Of a stretch of DNA of 64,000 bases, positions 46,280-55,887 are shown piece by piece; position 1 is the first letter of the stretch; every line of letters begins with the position of its first letter. The position numbers were made by a program, and so were the translations under genes. The stretch spans positions 372,001 to 436,000 of the forward strand of contig JADJNF010000007.1 in assembly GCA_016714445.1 (NCBI GenBank), read 5' to 3'. The notes beneath the pieces are model-generated. The model searched no databases, had not been told where the DNA came from, and saw only the letters and a program-made list of their open reading frames with translations. Source of the DNA: Saprospiraceae bacterium (GTDB lineage Bacteria > Bacteroidota > Bacteroidia > Chitinophagales > Saprospiraceae).

Positions 46280-47797
46280 ATGAACCAAGCGGATAGTACT
46301 CATATAGATCACACGTTTCAAAACTTACAAAACCAGTTTATCCATCAGTATGCATCGATATTTGAAGACAGCCTTGCCCCAAGATCTGTAGTAGTCATCC
46401 CCAGTCTGACATTGGACAGCCAGATTTTATCCAAAATAAAAGGTCATTTTTACTATGAAGAGCGTATGCTTTGTATGCTCATGTTGCTGAAAATGCCGGA
46501 GACCAGACTTACCTTTGTGACGAGCATTCCTATATCATCATTAATCATAGATTATTATCTGCACATGCTACCAGGCATTACAGCAGAACACGCCAAAAGC
46601 AGACTGACGCTTTTAAGTTGCTATGATGCAGGTAGTGTACCATTGACCGAAAAAGTATTGAGACGTCCAAGATTAATAGACCGAATCAAAAAAAGTATTC
46701 CTAATGAAGATAGTGGCCATCTGATCTTTTTTAATGTCACAGATGCTGAAAAAGAGCTCGCAGTAAAATTAAACCTTCCTATCTATGGCTGTGATCCTTC
46801 CCTAAACTATCTTGGCACTAAAAGCGGAAGCCGTAAACTTTTTAAAGATTGTGGGGTAAAAACTCCGGAAGGATATGAAAATTTATCTTCTGCTAATGAC
46901 ATTATCGAAGGTCTGTACAGGTTAAAAATTGAAAACCCGCCACTACAAAAAGCAGTCATAAAAATGAACGATGGGTTTTCAGGAGATGGAAATGCCGTTT
47001 TCTATTTTAAAGATGCACCTACAGACCATAATGAATTGGCCATCTGGATGCACCAAAATATCAGAAACAATACAAAAATCGTAGCAAAAAAACTTACTTA
47101 CGAAAAATTTATTAATACTTTTGAAAAAATGGGCGGTATTGTGGAAGAGTTTATTACAGGTGAAAAGGTCACCTCTCCTTCTGTACAAATCAGAATTAAT
47201 CCTCTGGGAGAAATCTGTATCATTTCCACACACGACCAATTGCTGGGCGGAGAAAGTGGTCAGGTTTATGAAGGAGCCACATTTCCGGCAAATGAAGAGT
47301 ATGCAGGTGAACTTGCAATCATCAGTTACACACTTGCTGCAAATATGCGGGACAAAGGTGTAGTAGGTAGATTTGGTATAGATTATATGAGTGTAAAAAC
47401 TGAAGACGGGTGGAAACATTACGCCATAGAGATCAATCTCCGCAAAGGAGGAACTACGCATCCTTTTCTTATGCTCCAGTTTCTCACCAATGGTATGTAT
47501 TATGCTGATAAAAGTGCATATTTACTGAATGACGGTACAAAAAGATATTACTTTGCCACGGATAACCTCCAAAAGGAAAAATATAAAGGCCTAACGCCGC
47601 TTGATCTGATTGATATTGCCATGCATCATGGACTGCACTATGACCACTCCAATGAAGAAGGCGTAATGTTTCATCTCATCAGTGCTCTGTCCCAATTCGG
47701 AAAGATTGGATTAACAAGTATAGGCAAAACCCCTGAAAGAGCAATGGAATTTTATCGACAGGTAGTCGCTGTATTGGATAAAGAAACTACTGTTTAA
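46280..47797 (+). CDS. ATP-grasp ligase related to peptide ligase PGM1
   Basis: 505 residues from ATG 46280 (the frame opens with TTG at 46259). ATP-grasp features: GTKSGSRKLFKDCGVKTPEG, KAVIKMNDGFSGDGNAVF (phosphate loop), GGIVEEFITGEKVTSPSVQI and HYAIEINLRKGGTTHPF with Glu/Asn metal ligands. The order matches the PGM1-like C-N ligases that join amino acids or peptides at ATP cost. The substrates are not predictable. Its stop overlaps that of yebC by 3 bp in a convergent arrangement. Confidence 0.85.
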   Translation: MNQADSTHIDHTFQNLQNQFIHQYASIFEDSLAPRSVVVIPSLTLDSQILSKIKGHFYYEERMLCMLMLLKMPETRLTFVTSIPISSLIIDYYLHMLPGITAEHAKSRLTLLSCYDAGSVPLTEKVLRRPRLIDRIKKSIPNEDSGHLIFFNVTDAEKELAVKLNLPIYGCDPSLNYLGTKSGSRKLFKDCGVKTPEGYENLSSANDIIEGLYRLKIENPPLQKAVIKMNDGFSGDGNAVFYFKDAPTDHNELAIWMHQNIRNNTKIVAKKLTYEKFINTFEKMGGIVEEFITGEKVTSPSVQIRINPLGEICIISTHDQLLGGESGQVYEGATFPANEEYAGELAIISYTLAANMRDKGVVGRFGIDYMSVKTEDGWKHYAIEINLRKGGTTHPFLMLQFLTNGMYYADKSAYLLNDGTKRYYFATDNLQKEKYKGLTPLDLIDIAMHHGLHYDHSNEEGVMFHLISALSQFGKIGLTSIGKTPERAMEFYRQVVAVLDKETTV

Positions 47798-48504
47798 GCA
47801 AGATTAGTGTACACAGCCTGTACATCATCATCATCCTCGAGTTTGTCCAGCATCTTTTCTATGTCTACCATATGCTCGTCAGAAAATTCGACAGGTGTAG
47901 TGGGTATTCTCTGGAGATTGGCTTTGGTCATGGATATTCCTTTTTCTTCAATGGCCTTTGTCAATGGACCAAAATCAGTATAATTCCCATAGGCATACAC
48001 TGTATTTTCATCTATCTCGAAAGATTCAAGACCAAAATCTATCATTTCCAGTTCAAACTCATCAGGATCAAAATTAGCTGGTTTTTCAAACTCTACCACC
48101 GTTTTTCGGTCAAACATAAACTCTAGCGATCCTGTGGGAACGAGCGAACCTCCGGCTTTATTAAAATAAGATTTTACATTGGCTATAGTTCTGGTCGTAT
48201 TATCGGTGGCACACTCTATAAAAACCAATACACCATGAGGACCTTTCCCCTCATAATTTACCTCAGTATAATCTTCAGCGTCTTTGCCGGCAGCCCGCTT
48301 GATGGCGTTGTCTACATTATCTTTTGGCATATTGGCCGCTTTTGCAGCCTGGATAGCGAGTCTTAGTTTGGAGTTTGTCTCAGGATCTGGTCCTGCTTCT
48401 TTGGCGGCAATGGTGATGGCTCTGGATACTTTTGGAAATATCCTGGACATGGCAGCCCATCTTTTTTCTTTTGCGGCTCTACGGTATTCAAATGCTCTTC
48501 CCAT
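47794..48504 (-). CDS. yebC: YebC/PmpR-family regulator
   Basis: 236 residues. Typical N-terminus MGRAFEYRRAAKEKRWAAMS and RIFPKVSRAITIAAKEAG, then AIQAAKAANMPKDNVDNAIK, YEGKGPHGVLVFIE and a C-terminal DxxDVQAVYTN. YebC proteins bind DNA and, in recent work on relatives, also help the ribosome through difficult peptides. It is convergent and overlapping with the ATP-grasp gene. Confidence 0.95.
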   Translation of the reverse strand: MGRAFEYRRAAKEKRWAAMSRIFPKVSRAITIAAKEAGPDPETNSKLRLAIQAAKAANMPKDNVDNAIKRAAGKDAEDYTEVNYEGKGPHGVLVFIECATDNTTRTIANVKSYFNKAGGSLVPTGSLEFMFDRKTVVEFEKPANFDPDEFELEMIDFGLESFEIDENTVYAYGNYTDFGPLTKAIEEKGISMTKANLQRIPTTPVEFSDEHMVDIEKMLDKLEDDDDVQAVYTNLA

Positions 48505-48554
48505 GATAAAATGTACTTACGGAGAATATTTTAATAAGAACTTAAAACAAAAAA

Positions 48555-48585
48555 AGCATCTCATAAGGGTTACTTACAGGATGCT
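48555..48585 (-). terminator. Intrinsic terminator downstream of tRNA-Ser
   Basis: On the minus strand AGCATC (48580-48585 region) pairs with GATGCT (48555-48560), followed by a T7 run. It lies just beyond the tRNA 3' end and before yebC on the same strand. Confidence 0.7.
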
Positions 48586-48593
48586 CTTTTGTG

Positions 48594-48681
48594 CGGAAGA
48601 GGAGGGATTCGAACCCCCGGTACCCTCTCAGGTACGCCGGTTTTCAAGACCGGTGCAATCAACCAGCTCTGCCACTCTTCC
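48594..48681 (-). tRNA. tRNA-Ser(UGA)
   Basis: Acceptor arms GGAAGAG (48675-48681) and CTCTTCC (48595-48601) pair; the anticodon loop reads CTTGAAA, giving anticodon UGA. A long variable arm (GTACCTGAGAGGGTAC) marks a class II tRNA. The discriminator base is G and no full CCA is encoded (GCA follows). Confidence 0.95.
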
Positions 48682-48704
48682 TGATGCTTTCTTCTAAAGC
48701 GACG

Positions 48705-48712
48705 CAAAAGTA
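48705..48712 (-). promoter_or_regulatory. tRNA-Ser -7 box TACTTTTG
   Basis: On the minus strand this TANNTTTG match lies 23 bp upstream of the tRNA 5' end. Confidence 0.6.
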
Positions 48713-49035
48713 AACATTATTTTGTAAACGAAAAATTATTATCCTTAAAATCTGGAAGCAAAATACTTTCTAACATAAATATCATAATTTTAATTGCTTT
48801 TGACCAATTGAATACCTGTCATATATAATCTCATGTTGTAACCAATTTCGCAAATAAGAAATTCCGCTCCCGTTAGCTATCGGGATCAAACAACTCGCAC
48901 AACTCCACAATTTCAACAATTTGGCAAATCAGCCTTACAAACCTATCTGTATAAAAACGAAGAAGCAGACTCACTTTTGAACCTACTTCTTACTAAATTT
49001 CAGGTATAACTAAATTATGAGAAAATTTGTTATTA
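48713..49035. other. Intergenic, no feature recognised
   Basis: A ~320-bp AT-rich gap between tRNA-Ser and the 3' end of the Crp/Fnr gene. It contains GTATAACTAAATTAT (49004-49018), a partial look-alike of the shared operator without a -7 box at the right spacing. Confidence 0.5.
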
Positions 49036-49716
49036 CTAACAAAGCTCTTTTATATCTCTGATAAGAATCGATTTGCGTCTGAAATGAATCTTATTGTTCT
49101 TTTTGAGGTCGTTTAAAACTGTAGTCACGGTCTGTCTGGATGTCCCTGTAAAATTTGCAATATCCTGCTGTGTAAAATCATGTTTTAACAACAATTCAAA
49201 TCCTATAGGCTGGCCAAAAGATTGGGCATTTACCTTTAAAAACTGTACTATTCTTTCTCTGGCATCATTAAGCACCAGCGATTCAAGACGTTCCTCGGTA
49301 TATTTTAGTTTTTTACCCAGAAAATTAACCACACAAAACACCAACTTGGGGTTCTTCATCATCATCTCCTTAATGAGATTGACATTTATTGCCAGTACTG
49401 TGGCGTCAGGTGTCATCACGGTAGCATTGTTATTCCGTACTTCCTCACCCGCCAGACTATGTTCTCCCAGTATCGCTTTGGGATGGAGGATCATCTTTAT
49501 TACTTCACGATTATCATTAGTACTGGTAGTAATTTTGACAACTCCTTTTAGCAGAAAAAATATTTCATCACTCAACTGTCCCGACTCGAATACTTTGTGG
49601 TGTTTTTCAATGATACGCAGATCTCCGGATTTTATCATGTAAATAATTTCTTCTTCAGAAAGACATGACGACAGGGTAAATGACTTGAGCCCATTGATTA
49701 TTTCTACGAGTTGCAT
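49036..49716 (-). CDS. Crp/Fnr-family transcriptional regulator
   Basis: 226 residues. Residues ~25-145 form a cyclic-nucleotide-binding-like sensor (FESGQLSDEIFFLLKGVVKI, GEHSLAGEE). The C-terminal HTH_Crp is at ~150-222 (HDFTQQDIANFTGTSRQTVT). Redox cysteines of Fnr are absent from the N-terminus. It belongs to the broad Bacteroidota Crp-like group; the effector is unknown. It stands alone. Confidence 0.92.
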   Translation of the reverse strand: MQLVEIINGLKSFTLSSCLSEEEIIYMIKSGDLRIIEKHHKVFESGQLSDEIFFLLKGVVKITTSTNDNREVIKMILHPKAILGEHSLAGEEVRNNNATVMTPDATVLAINVNLIKEMMMKNPKLVFCVVNFLGKKLKYTEERLESLVLNDARERIVQFLKVNAQSFGQPIGFELLLKHDFTQQDIANFTGTSRQTVTTVLNDLKKNNKIHFRRKSILIRDIKELC

Positions 49717-50030
49717 AATTTGATATTGTTGCTAAATTCAGATATAGGACACAGAATCCGACAATATCCCCCATAGATAAGTAAGAATATTTACAATTAA
49801 AACTCGATCATTGATAAATACCATATATATCGTAGTAGAATATCATAATAAAATCTTACAGATGCTAAAATTGCAGATCTACAATATATACCAATTTCTT
49901 TTGTGTAAATTTCATAAAACCCGTGAAAAAAGGCAAGTCTGATCAGAATATTTTATCTGAATTTCATACTAAGATGCCTAAGGCTCAAATAAAAGTAATC
50001 GATTATTTCCAGAAATAAATATCCTGCTGG
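49717..50030. other. Intergenic, no feature recognised
   Basis: A 314-bp AT-rich gap holding the Crp/Fnr promoter and the end of the DUF4249 unit. I see no clear hairpin or box. Confidence 0.5.
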
Positions 50031-50876
50031 CTATTTTATTTCGAAACTCCTTTGTGTGGTGTTGATCGCGCTAAACGATCCAAAAGCTTTTTCCGTATTG
50101 ATATTAAACCCTGCAATAGCTGGTATTTGTGCTGATTGTCCCGGGTCTGAGACAATATTTGACAAATAATTATTGTACTGATAAAATGCAGAAGTTACAT
50201 TACTAACATCCATCTTTATGCGAGTGGGAAGTGATGAGGATGTCAAAGTTAATGACAGATGGATTTCGTCTGTAGTAAGTCTGGCATAATCCACCATAAA
50301 ACCTTCCCTATGGTGAAGTCTTTTTAATCCTCCCTGATCTTTTTCAAATCGAGTTACAGTCCAGATTTGGTTATTTTCCGTTTTTAGCACTAGAAAAAGA
50401 TAAGCAGGTTTATTTTCGTTTTTTGATATTTTTACGATACATTTCATAGATGTGACGAACTTATTATTTTCACTGTAAGTATTTATTTCAGATAAAATAA
50501 CAGTATCAATAAGCACCGGTTCCGGTATTACAACAGATGGCTCAGAAGTATTGGGATTATTTCCGATTCCTCTGAATTTATATCGTACCCCCTGCTTTAA
50601 AGGAATTAAATCTTTTTCTATCAAAAACATCTCTTCCTTTGAATCAAATCTAAATGGTACGCCAAAATCTTTATCACCCTCCGCCAAAGAAATATTAAAG
50701 GTATCCGGCACTTCAAGATCTTTTGGTAAAACACCATTGGCCGTTCCGGTGTAGGTGACATCTGCCTTAACATGTTCACCAACCTGCATTTCGCAAACGA
50801 CAAACAACTTCTTCTCCCCAATGTCAGAAGGGATTGGCAACACATCAATACAAGATGCCAGCATGCTGATACACAA
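50031..50876 (-). CDS. DUF4249 lipoprotein, partner of the TonB receptor; start codon uncertain
   Basis: 281 residues as counted from a TTG at 50876. DUF4249 pattern: KLFVVCEMQVGEHVKADVTY, FDSKEEMFLIEKDLIP, YKFRGIGNNPNTSEPSVVIP. The lipobox (MLASC) lies only 9 residues from that TTG, too short for a signal peptide. Upstream the frame stays open to a stop at 50910-50912 and encodes RTFIVILLC, which completes a normal lipoprotein signal only if translation starts at ATC (50898-50900) or another non-ATG codon. It follows the TonB receptor gene by ~107 bp in the same operon and probably works with it at the outer membrane. Confidence 0.8.
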   Translation of the reverse strand: MCISMLASCIDVLPIPSDIGEKKLFVVCEMQVGEHVKADVTYTGTANGVLPKDLEVPDTFNISLAEGDKDFGVPFRFDSKEEMFLIEKDLIPLKQGVRYKFRGIGNNPNTSEPSVVIPEPVLIDTVILSEINTYSENNKFVTSMKCIVKISKNENKPAYLFLVLKTENNQIWTVTRFEKDQGGLKRLHHREGFMVDYARLTTDEIHLSLTLTSSSLPTRIKMDVSNVTSAFYQYNNYLSNIVSDPGQSAQIPAIAGFNINTEKAFGSFSAINTTQRSFEIK

Positions 50877-51006
50877 TAATATAACTATAAATGTCCTGAT
50901 TTCTAATTTCTATTTTAGCCACAAATATGACAAATAAATTCTATCTATTATGCCTTTTCTGCCATTAAAAGTTATATGTAAAATAATAAATATATTACAA
51001 ACTGAA

Positions 51007-53631
51007 TCAGAAAGAGATGGAGTAACTTAAGGTTGGCAATACAGGAAGTAAACTCAATTGTCTGAATTCAAATTTTCCATCTGTTTCCTTATTGCGTACC
51101 AATTCAGTATAAAAAGGATTATTGCGGTTATATGCATTATACAAACCCAGAAAAAACTTTGCCCTACCCCATTTATATACGTTATAAAAACTAAATCCTA
51201 CATCCAGCCTGTGGAAATGCGGAAATGTAGCATTATTTTTTAATGGAAAAATGACCACCGGCTTGCCGTTTATTTCAATTGTGGCATTGATAGGCTGCGA
51301 ATAATAATTTCCGGACATATAAGACCAGTTGAGCAGAAATTCAGAAAACTGTGACAAACGGTAGGTCAGAGAAAATTTAAGACTGTGATCCCGATTCAAG
51401 CCAAATGGAAATTTCTGCCCATTGTTGAGATCAGCAAACCTCCGGTCTGAGATTGAGTACGTATAGTTTAGACTAAATAATGTCTTCCCCAGGACTTTTT
51501 CTACATAACTTTCCAATCCATACGCGTATCCATCCCCGACAGGTACTTCTGATTCCCAATCAGTGCCCTGACCAATATCAAGACCTATTCCTTCCTTGTT
51601 GGTACTGATCTCCTCCATCGTTTTAAAATATACTTCCATACCAAACCTAAGCCCCGAATTATATCTGTATCCAAATGATGTATTAAATATCCAGGATTTC
51701 TGTGGAGCTATGATGTCACTAACCGGCAGCCAGACATCAGATGGAAAACCCAGTCCATTGTTGGTTAGTAAGTGCATGTATTGTACCATCCGGGATGCAC
51801 CCAATTTAAAATGCAGGTGATCTCCATCAGCTAATAATGCTATTCTTGGTTGAAGTGCACTGTAATTTTTATTATTATTGGCCTGCATAAATGAGTAGTT
51901 TAAACCTAGATTTACATTTACACCCTCGCCCAAAACAATCAAATCTTCTGCAAAAACATTTACCTCATTCCCTGTGATATTTGGTTTCTCATTCAGTTTC
52001 TTTAGCAATGCCGCATCTATCTTTTGAGCGTTCGGATCTATATCACGCTCTGACAATGTTGTCGCTCTGGGTCTAAATGTCCTGTTTTGATAATTGAAAC
52101 CCGCTTTTATGGTGTGTTTTGAAGAAATTAACCAATCAAATTCCTGCTTCATTCCATATTCATTGATTTCGGATTCATACAGTGATGCATCGAGCAAGGA
52201 TATTGTATCGCCAGATGACAGGGCATCAAACTGTTTATTCCGAAAACTTTCAAATTTATATGATGTATTGTACAAAGTTGTTTTAGAAAAAAGTGCTTTA
52301 CCGACCTGACTATGTAGTCTCAAAGAATACAAATGGTTACCCCAGTTCAGATCATTGGCACTATCATCTTTTAAGTTACCATCGCCAGCCATTGAAAAAC
52401 TACTAAAATCATCATTGCTATGCAAAGTCTGAAGAAGCAGTCGGGTCTTACTACTCAACCGAAAATTTAGTTTAGTATTCATATCACTAAAAAAGTAATT
52501 ATCCGAGCCGATACGGTCTTTACCTTTATTTTGAAATTTTGTAAATTCCTTTATCCATACATCAATAAATGTTCTTCTGTAAGAAACTAAAAAACTACCT
52601 TTATCTTTAAATACCGGACCTTCCAGTGTACCTTTAAATGCGATGGTACTCAAAGTAGCATCACCACTTAATTTATTTATATTTCCATCTTTGGTGTGTA
52701 CATCTATTACAGAAGATAATCTACCGGCATATCTGGATGGGATTCCGCCTTTATAAAAAGAAACATTTTTTATAGCATTCGCACTGAATACCGAAAATAT
52801 CCCCATTGCGTGGCCAATATTGTATACCGGTACTCCATCCAGAAGCACAAGATTCTGATCAGCTGAGCCACCACGTACATTGAGACCGCCTATACCTTCA
52901 GCTGCAGCGCTCACACCCGGCTGAGTAGCCATATATCTGAATAAATCAGCTTCACCACCCAAATGATTGGATGATCTGATTTTATCTATATGCATATTCT
53001 GCTGACTGGCGGTCTGTTCATGTTCTTCTTCAAGGAGATCATCCATGATTACAATTTCATTTAACAGACCATCCGGATGAAGGCTTATATTGACAAATGT
53101 ATCTTTAAGTGCAAAAATGTCCCTGATTTCAGATCTATAGCCAAGATAAGAGAAGTGGATTCTGTGTTCCTGTTTTTTGACCGGAAAACTAAAAAATCCA
53201 TTGTCATTGGTGATCGTTCCGCCAGATTTATCATGAAGAAAAATATTGGCCCCAATCAAAAATTCACCAGAGACTTTATCTCTGATGTAACCGTAAATAC
53301 GGCTTTCTCCCTTAATATTTTTACTTTCGACCCTAACAATAACCAATTGATTTCCTACTATCTTATAGGATACACCAAAGTCATCCAAAACAACGTTAAG
53401 AATACTGCCCAGTTTTTCATTTTTTGCGTTGATGCTGACTATTTCATCAGATGGAAGTCTGGACTCCGAATAAATCAGACTAACTTTACTGATTTTGGCC
53501 AGATCCTTCAGTACCAGCTTGAGTGGTTTATTGTACGCAGTATAGCTCACTATCACTTCATCAGGCCGAGTTTGACCCTGACAAAACTGAGTAAAACAAA
53601 ACAAAAATACTATGAGAATTATTTTTCTCAA
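51007..53631 (-). CDS. TonB-dependent receptor with STN signalling domain
   Basis: 874 residues. Signal peptide 1-19; STN domain ~25-100 (YNKPLKLVLKDLAKISKVSL), which couples to FecR-type anti-sigma factors; carboxypeptidase-regulatory-like domain ~105-190; plug ~215-320 (GGLNVRGGSADQNLVLLDGV, GGIPSRYAGRLSSVI); and beta-barrel to the end. It imports an iron complex or other large nutrient across the outer membrane using TonB energy. It lies downstream of the sigma/FecR pair and upstream of the DUF4249 gene. Confidence 0.93.
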   Translation of the reverse strand: MRKIILIVFLFCFTQFCQGQTRPDEVIVSYTAYNKPLKLVLKDLAKISKVSLIYSESRLPSDEIVSINAKNEKLGSILNVVLDDFGVSYKIVGNQLVIVRVESKNIKGESRIYGYIRDKVSGEFLIGANIFLHDKSGGTITNDNGFFSFPVKKQEHRIHFSYLGYRSEIRDIFALKDTFVNISLHPDGLLNEIVIMDDLLEEEHEQTASQQNMHIDKIRSSNHLGGEADLFRYMATQPGVSAAAEGIGGLNVRGGSADQNLVLLDGVPVYNIGHAMGIFSVFSANAIKNVSFYKGGIPSRYAGRLSSVIDVHTKDGNINKLSGDATLSTIAFKGTLEGPVFKDKGSFLVSYRRTFIDVWIKEFTKFQNKGKDRIGSDNYFFSDMNTKLNFRLSSKTRLLLQTLHSNDDFSSFSMAGDGNLKDDSANDLNWGNHLYSLRLHSQVGKALFSKTTLYNTSYKFESFRNKQFDALSSGDTISLLDASLYESEINEYGMKQEFDWLISSKHTIKAGFNYQNRTFRPRATTLSERDIDPNAQKIDAALLKKLNEKPNITGNEVNVFAEDLIVLGEGVNVNLGLNYSFMQANNNKNYSALQPRIALLADGDHLHFKLGASRMVQYMHLLTNNGLGFPSDVWLPVSDIIAPQKSWIFNTSFGYRYNSGLRFGMEVYFKTMEEISTNKEGIGLDIGQGTDWESEVPVGDGYAYGLESYVEKVLGKTLFSLNYTYSISDRRFADLNNGQKFPFGLNRDHSLKFSLTYRLSQFSEFLLNWSYMSGNYYSQPINATIEINGKPVVIFPLKNNATFPHFHRLDVGFSFYNVYKWGRAKFFLGLYNAYNRNNPFYTELVRNKETDGKFEFRQLSLLPVLPTLSYSISF

Positions 53632-53876
53632 TGCTACATAAATTTATTACCTCCTGAAATCTTTATCAAAGGTACAAATTTATTGCCAAAATTTATTTGA
53701 GGTAGTTTTTATATTTCAGTATATACTTAAATGAAGTCTCAAAGTTGACTCCTAAAAGAACTTTATAATTTGAATTAAAAAAGCAAAAGATTGTATTTGG
53801 ATGCAAATGGTTAGTACCGGACGATTCTAAAATAGTGTCATTTTGAGTTTGGTCTCAACTTTAGTCATCAAACGAC

Positions 53877-54857
53877 TTACTTACAACGCACACGTGTTAT
53901 TTTATAAGAAGTTTCGCCCGTCTTTTTATATTCAATTTCATTACTGAGTTTAAGAATGGTCAGCACTTCATCAAAAGTATTATTTTTAAGAGAACCTGAA
54001 GTAAAGGGGCAGGTTGACCAATCATTTTTTTCCGGCAATTCAATCTGTACACCAAAAAAAACATTCAAGTCTTTCACGACAAGGTCAAAGGGAGTATTGT
54101 CAAACTTAAGTTCTTCATTAAACCAAAGGAGTCTATTGTCAAACATGAGATTGCTAACATCTGAAAAAGTATTGTTTTTGATTTCCACAGCTTGGTTGGC
54201 AGTAAGAAAAACTTCTTTATCTTTATTAACCACTGCAACTTTCCCGTCTCTAACTTTTACGAAAGATTGTTTAGAATCTATAATAAATCTTGTACCAACT
54301 ACTTTTACATCAAAATCACTCATTGAAATGGTAAACGGGGCAGCAGTATTTTTTGCTACTTCAAAATATGCCTTTCCATTGAGGGCAACTTTCCTTTCAG
54401 ATTTGTTCAGTTTTTTTATGGTCAACTGACTTCCTGCATCCAACCAAACTTTAGAACCATCTTCAAGCATCACCATCTGTACAGATTCAGCATTAATTTT
54501 GTCTCCATTGTAAATATTCATAACAAATACTGCAGCTATTACCAACACTAAAATCGCAGCTGCCAGTCTTAAAGGATACATAAAGATGACCCCTCTCCTT
54601 TTTTGAATTACGTTATGTTCCGGTAAAGTGGATATTTCTTCGCTTAATCGGGCTTTGTGTTTTAGAAATGCATTTTCGGCATTAAATTTGATTTCTCCGG
54701 ACGGGACTGAACTATTCCAGATGTCAGAAATCTGATCAAACAATAATTTATTTTCAATACCATGTTCTACCCAAGCTTCAAATTCCCTTTTCTCATCAGC
54801 ATTTAGCTCATGGGAAAGGTATTTGTGAATAAAACTAATCTTTTCGGTATAAGTCAT
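53877..54857 (-). CDS. FecR-family anti-sigma factor
   Basis: 326 residues. N-terminal cytoplasmic helix region (EKISFIHKYLSHELNADEKR), one membrane helix (LRLAAAILVLVIAAVFVMNI), periplasmic FecR domain (VMLEDGSKVWLDAGSQLTIK, GKAYFEVAKNTAAPFTIS, VVGTRFIID) and C-terminal DUF4974-like end (FDEVLTILKLSNEIEYKK). It holds the sigma factor inactive until the TonB receptor's STN domain signals. Confidence 0.93.
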   Translation of the reverse strand: MTYTEKISFIHKYLSHELNADEKREFEAWVEHGIENKLLFDQISDIWNSSVPSGEIKFNAENAFLKHKARLSEEISTLPEHNVIQKRRGVIFMYPLRLAAAILVLVIAAVFVMNIYNGDKINAESVQMVMLEDGSKVWLDAGSQLTIKKLNKSERKVALNGKAYFEVAKNTAAPFTISMSDFDVKVVGTRFIIDSKQSFVKVRDGKVAVVNKDKEVFLTANQAVEIKNNTFSDVSNLMFDNRLLWFNEELKFDNTPFDLVVKDLNVFFGVQIELPEKNDWSTCPFTSGSLKNNTFDEVLTILKLSNEIEYKKTGETSYKITRVRCK

Positions 54858-54901
54858 TTATATCCTATTTTAATATATGACACAAATTCATGTATTTACC
54901 C

Positions 54902-55453
54902 TTACTCATTTTCACTATTTTTATATATCTTTTCTCTTAATATCTTCAATGCCTTTGAGATTTGATTTTCAACAGTTTTAACCGAGATATTCAACTCTTT
55001 AGCTATATCATTATAACTCATGTCTTCAAACCTGCTTAACGAAAATATAATTCCACATTTTTCAGGCAATTTAGCAATCGTATCCTGAATAATAATATTT
55101 AATTCTTCAGCAGAGAGTATCTGATCGGTGGTGAATTCATGATTTTCCATATCAGAAAGTACTGCATCTTCTTCCCACTTATGGTTATTGTCTCTGATAT
55201 AATTTAATGTCTTATTTCTGCAAGCTCTCTTTAAATATGCAATGACGGATTGCTGTATATTCAACTCGTCTTTTTTCTTCCACACTTCAAAAAATACATC
55301 CTGAACGATATCTTCAGCAGTCACCGAATCCTTAAGAATGGAGTATACCTGATTACATAAAATACCATAATAGTTGCTGTACATTTGTTGTAAAGCCGCT
55401 TCAGGATTTGATTTAATCAAAAAAGAAAACTGTTCTGTACTTATTACCTGCAA
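54902..55453 (-). CDS. ECF RNA polymerase sigma factor (FecI-like), TTG start
   Basis: 183 residues. Region 2 (IVQDVFFEVWKKKDELNIQQ) and region 4 (YNDIAKELNISVKTVENQIS) are complete. The start is a TTG at 55451-55453, with a stop just before it in frame and no ATG until codon 24, so weak initiation is built in. It drives the TonB receptor unit and answers to the FecR gene 44 bp downstream. Confidence 0.9.
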   Translation of the reverse strand: MQVISTEQFSFLIKSNPEAALQQMYSNYYGILCNQVYSILKDSVTAEDIVQDVFFEVWKKKDELNIQQSVIAYLKRACRNKTLNYIRDNNHKWEEDAVLSDMENHEFTTDQILSAEELNIIIQDTIAKLPEKCGIIFSLSRFEDMSYNDIAKELNISVKTVENQISKALKILREKIYKNSENE

Positions 55454-55681
55454 ATTTTATATCATTCTATTTTTCATAAACCATACAATATACCTATTAA
55501 TCAAATCCTTGTACAGATAATATTGTTCAACAACGTCAATTCTGGGGTAAAGATACATTTAAAAATAATTTATATAATAATTTTGCAAATTAAAAACTTT
55601 CTGTTTACCCTTTACTAAAAAATATTTGAATAATTATTATTTAAAATTGTAAAAAGAGCTTCATCATTTAAAAAATATTCT

Positions 55682-55689
55682 TAATTTTG
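55682..55689 (+). promoter_or_regulatory. tRNA-His -7 box TAATTTTG
   Basis: A TANNTTTG match 16 bp upstream of the tRNA-His 5' end. Confidence 0.55.
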
Positions 55690-55705
55690 CGCCACATTTG
55701 TAAAC

Positions 55706-55780
55706 GGAGGTTATAGCTCAGTTGGTTAGAGCATCGGTTTGTGGTACCGAGGGTCGTGGGTTCGAGCCCCATTAGCCTCC
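55706..55780 (+). tRNA. tRNA-His(GUG) with encoded G-1
   Basis: The anticodon loop TTGTGGT gives GUG. G at 55706 is the extra G-1 and pairs with C73 (55780); GAGGTTA (55707-55713) pairs with TAGCCTC (55773-55779), leaving the standard TA at 8-9. CCA is not encoded. G-1 is the identity element read by histidyl-tRNA synthetase. Confidence 0.93.
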
Positions 55781-55787
55781 CGAAATA

Positions 55788-55818
55788 AAAGAGATGATTC
55801 GAAAAGGGTCATCTCTTT
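55788..55818 (+). terminator. Intrinsic terminator after tRNA-His
   Basis: AAAGAGATGA (55788-55797) pairs with TCATCTCTTT (55809-55818), followed by further T residues. Confidence 0.85.
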
Positions 55819-55887
55819 TTTTTTATTTATACCAATTTTTGCCTTTTCAATATTTTAATGATAGATTTGTATTTGAATTTAAACAAC

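Noticed and set aside
49004..49018. Third copy of the GTATAAC palindrome
   Set aside because: Only the left arm matches, and no TANNTTTG box lies 22 bp away on either strand.
49094..49642. 182-residue plus-strand open frame
   Set aside because: Antisense to the Crp/Fnr gene, which has a complete family pattern.
53077..53700. 207-residue plus-strand open frame
   Set aside because: It is antisense to the STN/plug region of the TonB receptor and its sequence has no domain pattern; it is a shadow.
53741..53870. Inverted pair AAAGTTGA/TCAACTTT between the TonB receptor and FecR genes
   Set aside because: Eight-base arms more than 100 bp apart are expected by chance in this composition.
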